Shown here one piece after another: positions 42,552 through 51,100 of a stretch of 64,000 bases of DNA. The DNA comes from Kitasatospora sp. MAP12-44 (lineage in GTDB: Bacteria > Actinomycetota > Actinomycetes > Streptomycetales > Streptomycetaceae), in the NCBI RefSeq assembly GCF_029892095.1, contig NZ_JARZAE010000004.1, positions 2,542,001 through 2,606,000 of the forward strand, given 5' to 3'. The notes under the pieces are model-generated. The model saw nothing but the letters and a program-made list of their open reading frames with translations. It had not been told where the DNA came from and did not search any database. Within the stretch, counting starts at the first letter, position 1. Every line of letters begins with the position of its first letter. The position numbers and the translations under genes were made by a program.

Positions 42552-43727
42552 TCACTGCATCGGAACCGCGAGCCGCCCGGCGCTCTGCGTCGGGATTCGA
42601 ACCTCTACCAGGCCGCCCTCGGTGGGAATGTCGGGCGCGGCCCTGGGAGCCACCAGGGGGACGTTCGTCAGGGCGTTGGCGCCCTTGCGGCGAATGTAGC
42701 CGTCGGCGACGATGGACTTCTCCCTCCAGCGTCCTTGCTTGCGAATCTCCCCTGGGGTGGCGCCGTTCTCGTCGGCGAGGCCGGCGCCGGTCGCACGCAG
42801 TCCGTGGGCGGTAAGCCTTAGCCCGTTCTCGTCGTAGTCCACGCCGGCCGCAGCGGCGATCTTCTGAACGATCAGGTTCACGGACTGGGGGGACAGCTCG
42901 TCGGAGATATTGCCCCAGCGGTCGATTTTCCGCAGGATACGGCCGCTGGTGACGCCGTGGAGGGCAAAGGCGTCCCGGTAGTCCCTCCAGGCGGTGACGG
43001 GGTCCAGGAGGTCGCCGCGCCGGGGCATGGTGACGGTCTCTCCTTTGGCGGCCTGGTCGGTCTTGCTGCTGGAGAAGTAGAGGTCGAGCCCCTCCTTCGT
43101 CACGGTGGCGTCGGGGAGGGTGCGGGCGGTGAGTTCGGAGCGGCGGGTGAACGCCCAGACGGACCAGATGAGGATCAGGCGGTCCCGCAGGCCGGTGAGG
43201 GTGGCCGGGTCGCACTGCTCGACCATGGCGGCGAGTTCGTCCAGCTCGACCACTGCGGACTTCTTCACTCTGCGGCCGGCGTCGCGGAGTCGCTTGATGT
43301 GGGCCTTGAGCAGCATCCGGGCCGTCTTGGTGCCGGGCTGCCCGTCGTAGCCCTTGAGGGTGTGCAGGGAGCGGATCGCGGCGACGCCGCCGGAGATGTA
43401 GGTGCCGCCGTACACCTCTCCGGTCTTCTCGCTGACGGTCTCGGTCATGACCCTGACCCACTCCGTGAGTGTTTCGGGGGTCATGGGCAGAAAGGTCCGG
43501 TTGTTCTCCTCGCACCACTGCGCGCAGCGGGCCCACCAGCGCTCGTACTCGCGCCGGGTGTTCTCGGGGATGGACTCGGCGAGTGCGGCAACCGTTTCGG
43601 GGCTCAACTGACGGTCCGGGTTATCTGATCCATAAATAACCCGACTGTCCAACCCACCTTCTCGACTACCTTCCGCGACGGGAAGTAGCTCTGCATTGAC
43701 GATTTCCGACTCGCCCATTTGTTCCAT
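42552..43727 (-). CDS. Tyrosine recombinase / integrase
   Basis: 391 residues from ATG 43727; starts up to 43775 are possible. An N-terminal SAM-like DNA-binding region (ENTRREYERWWARCAQWCEE) precedes the catalytic domain. Visible motifs are the first Arg region AFTRRSELTARTL, the HxxR box TAHGLRATGAG and a candidate nucleophile Tyr in VADGYIRRKG. Tyrosine recombinases integrate and excise elements at attachment sites. The 3' end of the gene contains a tRNA T-arm-like core (42592-42603). No excisionase is adjacent on this side; a ribbon-helix-helix-like gene lies upstream. Confidence 0.82.
   Translation of the reverse strand: MEQMGESEIVNAELLPVAEGSREGGLDSRVIYGSDNPDRQLSPETVAALAESIPENTRREYERWWARCAQWCEENNRTFLPMTPETLTEWVRVMTETVSEKTGEVYGGTYISGGVAAIRSLHTLKGYDGQPGTKTARMLLKAHIKRLRDAGRRVKKSAVVELDELAAMVEQCDPATLTGLRDRLILIWSVWAFTRRSELTARTLPDATVTKEGLDLYFSSSKTDQAAKGETVTMPRRGDLLDPVTAWRDYRDAFALHGVTSGRILRKIDRWGNISDELSPQSVNLIVQKIAAAAGVDYDENGLRLTAHGLRATGAGLADENGATPGEIRKQGRWREKSIVADGYIRRKGANALTNVPLVAPRAAPDIPTEGGLVEVRIPTQSAGRLAVPMQ
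42592..42603 (-). other. Putative attachment core (tRNA T-arm-like) inside the recombinase gene
   Basis: The minus strand reads GGTTCGAATCCC here, the conserved T-arm core of tRNA genes, within the last codons of the recombinase. Integrases often recombine at tRNA 3' halves, with attP at or near the int 3' end. Flanking bases do not form a full tRNA arm, so only the core is retained. Confidence 0.35.
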
Positions 43728-43803
43728 TCCGTCTCTAGCGACAAGGAGTATTGTCACTACTGAGCCATGCCTCACCGAGCCTTGACGGTGCGTCGGGGAC
43801 AGC

Positions 43804-43832
43804 TTGTCTGACTTGAGGGTTTAGTCAGACAA
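43804..43832. promoter_or_regulatory. TTGTCTGACT inverted repeat upstream of the recombinase
   Basis: Perfect 10-bp arms TTGTCTGACT / AGTCAGACAA with a 9-nt loop, between the recombinase start and the stop of the ribbon-helix-helix-like gene. It could end that gene's transcript or be an operator; the half-site resembles TTGTC(A/G)GA repeats at 63465-63480. Confidence 0.5.
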
Positions 43833-43834
43833 AT

Positions 43835-44029
43835 TCATGTTTGCCTGGCTCGCCGCTTTCGTCTTGCAATCCACTGTTCAAGTGCTTCTGTCGCAATGAG
43901 GGACATCGAGCGACTGTCGAGCGCTGCGGCGTCCTCGGCGAGCTTCTCGGGGATGCGAAGGGTCACCTTCTTCAGTGGCGTCCCCTTCTCGTGCCGGACG
44001 CGGTCCTCGGGGTTCTTCGGTGAGGTCAT
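43835..44029 (-). CDS. Small ribbon-helix-helix-like protein (64 aa)
   Basis: ATG 44029 with AGGAG upstream. MTSPKNPEDRVRHEKGTPLK then KVTLRIPEKLAEDAAALDSR and SMSLIATEALEQWIARRKRR: a beta strand followed by two helices, as in CopG/Arc-type regulators. Probably a DNA-binding regulator for the recombinase or for plasmid copy number. The inverted repeat just downstream is a candidate target. Confidence 0.6.
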   Translation of the reverse strand: MTSPKNPEDRVRHEKGTPLKKVTLRIPEKLAEDAAALDSRSMSLIATEALEQWIARRKRRARQT

Positions 44030-44097
44030 GCTGGGCTCCTGGGGAGAGCGCGCCCGCCAGCGATTCGAGGCCGGCGGACGCGGTGACGAAGTTCGGG

Positions 44098-44418
44098 TCA
44101 GTCCCGCGAGTCGAGCCACTCCTGGTAGTGCTCGGAGCACACCGGCTCGCGCACGTCGCCAGGCTCGATCAGTGCGGTCTCGCGGGTGGCGTACCGACCG
44201 CAGGTCCGCGCGCACAGCGGCGGCAGCGGAACCTCTTCTCCGGTGAGCCGGTTGACGATGGTGACGGTGACGTCGAGGTCCCGGCTCACGTCGGTGTCGA
44301 ACAGCTTCCCGCGTTCCCGCTCGGCCTCATCCTGGGTGTAGCAGGCGGTGGTGGACTTCACCCCGTTCTCCCACTCGTACGAGAGCCTCCAGGGAAGCAC
44401 TGCACCCTTCTTGGGCAT
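44098..44418 (-). CDS. Unknown protein with Cys pair (106 aa)
   Basis: ATG 44418 with AAGGAG upstream. MPKKGAVLPWRLSYEWENGV, TACYTQDEAERERGKLFDTD, LTGEEVPLPPLCARTC and VCSEHYQEWLDSRD. Cys and His residues in the last third could bind zinc. Part of a small minus-strand group between the giant gene and the recombinase. Confidence 0.6.
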   Translation of the reverse strand: MPKKGAVLPWRLSYEWENGVKSTTACYTQDEAERERGKLFDTDVSRDLDVTVTIVNRLTGEEVPLPPLCARTCGRYATRETALIEPGDVREPVCSEHYQEWLDSRD

Positions 44419-44431
44419 GCCGAACTCCTTC

Positions 44432-44887
44432 TCAGGCTGCGAGCGCGGTGGCGGTGACGAACTTGACGTTGATGGTGTCGCTCCGACTGTCCATCGGCAG
44501 CGCGATCCCGCGCACTTCAAGGATCTTCACCATCTTGCTCTTGCTGACGATGTCGCTGTTCTTCGTGCGCTCGATCAGCGTGGCTCCGTGCAGCCCGGAC
44601 GGCGCCCGATCGAGCGTCCGCTTGGCCTGGCCCTCCAGCGCACGGGCCTCGGACGCAAGCTTTCGGGCCCGGATCAGCTGGCCGGCCGCGTGCTCGATCT
44701 CCTCGACCGTCGGCGACTCCTCGACCACCACGGCGGTCTTCTGCGCCTCGACCTCGGCCTTGATCAATTCGAGGCGGGCCGCGAGACCTGCGGTCCGATT
44801 CATGATCTGCTCGAACGCGTCGTCACTGAGGACGGCGGGGGCCTGTGGCCTGCGGAACAGATCGCGGAGTCTGGCTACGATGTGCAT
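44432..44887 (-). CDS. Helical, coiled-coil-like protein (151 aa)
   Basis: ATG 44887 with AGAGGA upstream. MHIVARLRDLFRRPQAPAVL, then long helices (IMNRTAGLAARLELIKAEVE, EEIEHAAGQLIRARKLASEA, LEGQAKRTLDR) and a C-terminal VKILEVRGIALPMDSRSDTI. No membrane helix. Probably structural or regulatory; unrecognised. About 270 bp of promoter region separate it from the end of the giant gene. Confidence 0.6.
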   Translation of the reverse strand: MHIVARLRDLFRRPQAPAVLSDDAFEQIMNRTAGLAARLELIKAEVEAQKTAVVVEESPTVEEIEHAAGQLIRARKLASEARALEGQAKRTLDRAPSGLHGATLIERTKNSDIVSKSKMVKILEVRGIALPMDSRSDTINVKFVTATALAA

Positions 44888-45153
44888 TGAGTCCTCTTCT
44901 TCGCGGTTGGGGTTCTCAAACAGGCCCGCGCCGGTCTTGACCACCAGCGCGGGCCTTCTTACTGCCCATGATCCTATCCCACAGTGCTGTCACTACGGGG
45001 CACTTCGCACGGTCAACTCGCTTGAATAGCAGTGCCGTTGCTGTCGCGCCCTTGCGCTGCGCGTCGACTGCGCCCGCCCGGCCCGACCGGCGCTCACCCC
45101 CGGGACCGCCCCGGATGCTCCCCGCTGTGGGAGAAGGTGACCGCCCCCGCCGG

Positions 45154-48100
45154 TCAGTCCTTGGACCAGCTCGCCGGGAAGTGCCCAACGGTCACCAGCA
45201 GGTCTTCGGCCGAACACGGCACACCGTGCTCCCCACGGTCGAAGTCAACGAGCGGGTTCGGGCCGTCGAAACCCACGACCTCCCCGAACTCCTCGCGTCC
45301 GTCCTCGTGCACCCAGAGAACGCGTTCCCCCTTGTAGAACGTGGTCGCGTGCCATGCGTCGGCCCTGTGCTCAGCCACCCACTCAGCGGGCACCACGTCC
45401 GGCACGGACTCGGCCCAGAGCTGATCCCCGCCGACCTCTAGGAGGGTCTCCACCACGTCCACCGGGCCGTCATCCCGCTGCGCCACGTCCACGTCGTACC
45501 GGACGTCTTCCAGCTCCCGCCACAGACCGCTCATCTCCGCCTGCCACTGCACCCAGCCCATGCTTGGCGCATCGTCGGCGATCTGCTCGGCCATATCCCC
45601 GAGCAGGGACGCCACGTCGTCCGGCACGGTGACCCACTGCGCGTTGACCTGCGCAGCTAGAAGGAAGATGTTCGTGATGCGGTCGGACTCCCGGGCCTGC
45701 TGCTCCGCTGCCCGCGCGTCCAGCGCCTGGTGGTCCACCACCGTCATGCGGGCGCCCCTGCCGAACGTGCCGCGCAGGGCGCGATGGTGCACCCGCCCCC
45801 GCGCTGGACGAACGGTCACCGCAGGATCTCCCGTGAGCTCCGCCGTCAGACTCTCGACCAAGAGGGAGCTCACCGCAAGATCTCCTGTCGGGCCGCACGG
45901 CCCCCCGTGGTCGTGACCGATCGGGCCACGCTCACAGATCCGGGGCTGCTCGAACGGCCCCCATGTCCCCCAGCACTGCCCATCGTCGGCCAGCACCTCC
46001 GACCGGGCCACCAGTACGGCCACGGGCTCAGGCTCCAGGTCGAGGCCGGCAGGAGGGGTGGGAAAAACCGGCTGCACCTTGAGCCGCTGCAAGAGCAGCG
46101 ATCCGGCTTCGGCCGCTGCCCGCTTCCGGCCGTGCTCGCGGCACTGCTCCAGCAGCTCGGCACAGGAATCCGCCGTGCCGACGCTCACCAGGTTGCCGGG
46201 GATCAGTACCCCGGTGATCCCGCGCCACTCCGCCAGGCGAGCCATGCCATGCCACCGGCCGCCGCGCTCCTGAACCTCATAGCCAAAACCGTGCCGGTCG
46301 CGGAAGATCCACCAGTCGTTCCCCCAAGCAGGGTTGGTCACCTCGGACGCCTCACCGTCCAGCAGCACCCCGGGGAACGGCAGGTCCTCCCCGCGCTCTC
46401 GACGACGCGTCGCCTGGACGTGGTCCCCGTAGAGCCGGTAGGCAGCCCGCCGCGCCTTCGCGCTGATGCCGTACGCCTGCTGGTTCGCTATCTGCTGCTG
46501 CAACTTCTGCACGGTCAACGGCTGCTCGACCACGGGCGCCGGGGTGAGCACCGGGCGCGGTGGGGTGACCGAGGCCCCGCCCTCGTTCTCGAAAACCTCG
46601 ATCAGGTCAGCTTCTCGGGCCTCCGAGGGTCGGCCGGCCGCCGGTGCAGAATTCTTCGCCGCCTTCTCTGCCGCGACCCTTGCCAGGATCTCCTTGCCCT
46701 GGTCGGTGTTCTTGATCATCACGTAGGCGGCCCGCTGCTTGGCGGTCAGCTGGTGGTCGTTGTCCTTCTCTGCCACCGACACCCAGCCCTGCCGCTTCGC
46801 CGCGTGCCACAGCGTCCGCGCCTCCCGACCAGCAGGGGAGAGCTTGAAGTACCGCCGCGCCTTCTGCTCCGCCCACTGGGTGATGAACCCGGCCGCCCAC
46901 AACGAGATGACCCGCTTGGAGTTGAAGTTCTTCGGGCTCTGGTTCCAGCCGTCGCAGGGATAGAAGCCGCTCACGTCCTCCACCAGGCCGTCACCCCCAC
47001 CGACACCCGAAGCGGCGGACAGGATCTCGATCTGGGCAGCCGACCACGCGAAGCCCTGCGCCCTGCTGATCTGGTGCTCGGTCAGCGGCTCTTCCTCGCG
47101 GGGGTGCGTGGTGGCGTGGTCCTCGGCGATCCGGAACGCGTCCTCGAAGGCGTCCGCCGTGCCGACCTGCTCCCAACTTCCCCCGTGCCGCTGGCACTCC
47201 ACGAACCACGAGTCCGCTAGGCCCTCCGAGACCTTGAGCCACCCCGGGAGCGCGGCCAGCAGCGCGCGCCGTCCGTTCTCCTGCTCAAGCTGCGACAGCG
47301 ACACCGAACCGATGGTCATGTAGGGGGAGCGGCGCGCGCGCTCGGCCTCGGCCTGCGCCTGGCGCTCCCTCAACGCACGCTCGCGCCCCGGGTCCGCCAC
47401 GGCGGGCGGCTCTACCTGGGTGAGGCTGTACAGCTCGGCGCGCTTGGCGGTGCCGCTCACCTTCTGGAATCCGGGGACGAAGCCGTACCCGTTGCGCTCA
47501 GCCAAGGCGTCCAGCTCGACGGCCACGACGTTCTCAATCCCGAGCTTGCGGCGGGTGTTGCCGTGGTCCAGGCCGAACCGCCGCTCTCGGTCGGGGTTCT
47601 CCTCGATGAGGTTCTCGCCGCACTCGCAGGTGAGCCGCTCGTGAAGCAGCTCGCGCAGACCCACGGCCGCAACCTCGGCGTACCTGATGACGTGGTCGCA
47701 CGGCTCGGGCTGCTCCTCCTCCTCGGCCTGGTCCTCCCGAAGCAGCTCGATCGAGTCGGCCCGCATCGCCTCGAACACCGCCGCCCAGTCGTCGCCGCCC
47801 ATCGTCACCACGCGGGAACCGCCGCCCAGCAGAACGAGGGACTCGTCAAAGTCCGGGAGCGCCTCGTACGCGTAGCCCTCGGCGCTGGTGAGCAGCCAAC
47901 CCCGGCCGCCCTCGCTGACCTTCTCGCCCTTCGCCCGGTGGGCCTTGGGCCCGGCCGGCTGCTCCGGCTCCGATTCGGCGGGGATATTCACGGCGGGGGC
48001 CTGGTCCTCGAAGACCACGGCGACGGGGAGGGGGTAGCCGTACCAGTCGGCGAGCAGCTCGGCCGCCTTCTGCTCCGAGTTGGCGTGGCCCGCGTCGGTG

Positions 48101-51100
48101 CCCTCGGCGTCCTGGGTGGCGTAGTACGAGTGCCCCGCGTAGCCGGTGACGTGGTTCACGATGCACTCGCCGTCCAGGCTCGGGAGCGTCACGGCCCAGC
48201 GGCGGGAGTCGAGGGGGCGCAGCGTCGCCGTGGTCTGCGCCTCGGTGGGGGTGGGGGTGTAGCCGGTCACGCTGCTGCGGTTGCGCTCAACGCCCTTGAA
48301 GCCGTTCGCCTTCAGCGTGGCCACCATGAGGTTCAGGGCGGCATCCCAGCGGCGTTCGGCGTCGGTGTTCTTCCGGGGCCGCTTGAGGGTGTCGTCCTGC
48401 TTGTAGAAGACCTCTACGCTCCCGCTGACGACCTGCTTACCGTGGCGCACGCGGAACCCGGTCACCCGTACGGCGTTGCGGTCGAGGTCGCCCAGCCCAG
48501 CCGCCGTGAGTGCGGCCTTGGCCTTGCGCAGGTACCAGGCGAGTCCGCGCGGGGCCGGGGTAAAGGTCGCCCCCTCGGCCGGCTGCTCCCCGGTGGATTC
48601 CTCAGCCATATTCACGGCTGCCGCCCGCTCCTGGTCCTCCCGAGCGGCGCGAGCCTTCAGGGCCTGCGCCTTGCGCTCCCGGTGCTCCGTGTTCAGCGCG
48701 CTTGCACCGTCCCGCGTCGGGGCCCGCCCGATCACCCGGGCGTCGTCACCCCGGCCGTACCCACGGCCGTAGATCGCCACGAAGTCGGCTCCCTGGGCGT
48801 CGTACTCGATCCGGTACGCCTTCCACCCCTGAACGGTGCAGTCCCACGCCTTCGCAGGCTCCCAGCCGCTCGGCGTCACCCAGTCGGGCCGCCGCGACGG
48901 GATGGGGTGGGCCATCGCTGCCCGGTACTCCAGCCACTCCCGCACCGCGCCCCGGGCAACCGGGGTGATCCCCAGCTCGGACATGACCGCTTCGACGGTG
49001 CCGCCCTTGTCCGTGACGTACTGCCAGTCCGCGCCTTCGTCGCCGATGTGCTCGGCCGCCGTCCAGTGCAGCCCCCACGACTCCCCAGCCGCCCGGGGGT
49101 CGGTGCACAGCCGCACCGCGTCACCCTCCGGCAGCCAGTACATGACTCGCGCCTTGCTCGGGGTGTGCCCCTCCGAGACGAGGAAGCAGGCCACCAGGTC
49201 GGCCGCGTCGCTCCCGGGCACCTCGCGGCCGGCCGGAATATCGGGGGTGCCCGCGTCGGTGGGCTCGCCCCCGTCGCCCTGGTTGTCGTCGTCCTCGTCG
49301 CCGTGGACGTCGGGGTACAGCTCAGCGAGGTAGCGATCCAGCGTCTCCCGCCACGGCACCCCGAGCAGCTGACCCCACACCGCCAGCGACACCAGGGGGC
49401 TGAAGATGTCTCCGAGCTGCTGGCACTGCGAGGTGTGCGAGCCGGTCACCGGGTAGTCACCCGGCAGGCCCACCAACTTGCACACCTCCTCGATCGTGAA
49501 CCGGCGCCCCGTCTCGGCGTTGTACCAGGACCGAATCTTGCTCGTGATCGTGGTCATCGGCCGGTCACCGTGCACCCGCGTGACGTTGCCGCCGCTGGTC
49601 TTCCGCTCGCCCCTGGTGTTGACCGGCGTACCCGGCTCCCACCCGATCGCCAACGCCGCAGGCGTGGTCAGCCCCGGGGCCGCAGGCAGAGCAGCGCGCC
49701 GGTACCAATGCGCCCCCATGACGGCCCGCTTGCGGGTGCTAGGGGAACCGAAGTCCCCGGCGTCCAGAACATCCCACTCCGCCGACTCGCACCCGGCCGT
49801 CACCAGCTCAAGCCAGATGTCCTCTCGCACCTCTACGGGCAACGCGCTGGACTGCTCGATCACCACCCGCGTGAGGGGGGCACCGATGTACCGCAGCCCC
49901 AAGACCCAGATCACCGGGGCCAGCATGAGCCCCGCCGTCTTGCCGGTCATGCCATCGACCAGCGCCCACATCTCCCCGACGGTCGTGTCAGTGCGCGAGC
50001 CGTACGTCTCGAAGCAACCACCCTCGTCGGTGCAGTCCTCCCCGGCCTGCGTGCACGCGCAATCCGCCCCGTCCATCTCATAGTTGCCGTAGATGGAACC
50101 AACCTGGTCGATCGCATCGCGGATGATCGCCACGTTCTCCCGAGCACGCCCCGCCCCCGTGCCAGCGGGAGAGAAGTCCGGGCAGGGCATCGTGAACGTG
50201 GCGTCACGGTTCCACCGAAGGCCGGGGTGCTCCGGGTCGAGCGTGCGCACGTCCGCCAGGACGACCGTGCACCCGGCAGCCTGCGCCGTCGCCACCGCAT
50301 CCCCGGCCAGATCGACACAGACCATGTCGGTGTCGCTGACGAGCCGCTTGCCCTTGCAGCCACCGCCGCACCCCGCGCAGAAGTTGAGGCCGCGCGGCCG
50401 GTCGCCTTCCTGCTCCGGGTACAGCCACCGCACCGGCCACGGCTCGGCCAACTCCTCCCGCTGCTCCTCGGTGAGGGAGTCCAGCAGCGCCACCAGGTCG
50501 GCGCCGTCCACCGCGAACAGGTCAGCGTGCGTCACCACCAGAGCAGGAGCACCGTGCCGGGCGAACTCTGCCTCTGCCGCCTCGCGGGTGGGGAACCAAC
50601 TCGACTCCCAGTTCCCATAATCGCCGTCGGAGTGCACACGCCGGGAACCGGTGCCGCACCCCTCCCAGCACGTCAGGTAGAAGTGCCCCGGCCGGGTCGT
50701 CTCGGACTCGTGAAAGGCCACCTTGTGACCGTGCGGGTTGTACCCGGACAGCTCCGCCTTTCCGTAGTCGCGGGTGCCGATCACCTCGTCGTCGGCCTGG
50801 TCCTCCGGCTCCTCAACCACCGGCGCCCCCGGCGCCTGCGCCTTGCGCTGCGCCGGAGCCTTGGCCGCCTTCACCGGCTTGGGCTTCGCCTCGGCCGGGG
50901 ACTGCTCCCCCAACTCGGCCGCGTACAGGCGAATTACCGCCTTCGCCTGAGCCTCGGTGGTGCCGTAGCCGACCACCTCACCGGCCAGCCGGGCCGCGTA
51001 CCGGCTGCCCTCGTTGCGAACGGTGAAGACGCGGCCGACACAGAGCCACTCCCCCGCCTCACCACCCTTGGCCACCGTCGCCCCCGAGGGCTTGCCCCGG

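Noticed and set aside
49900..49990. Possible P-loop (GMTGKT) in the giant protein
   Set aside because: The spacing does not fit GxxxxGK(S/T) and it lies inside the methyltransferase region; no Walker B follows.
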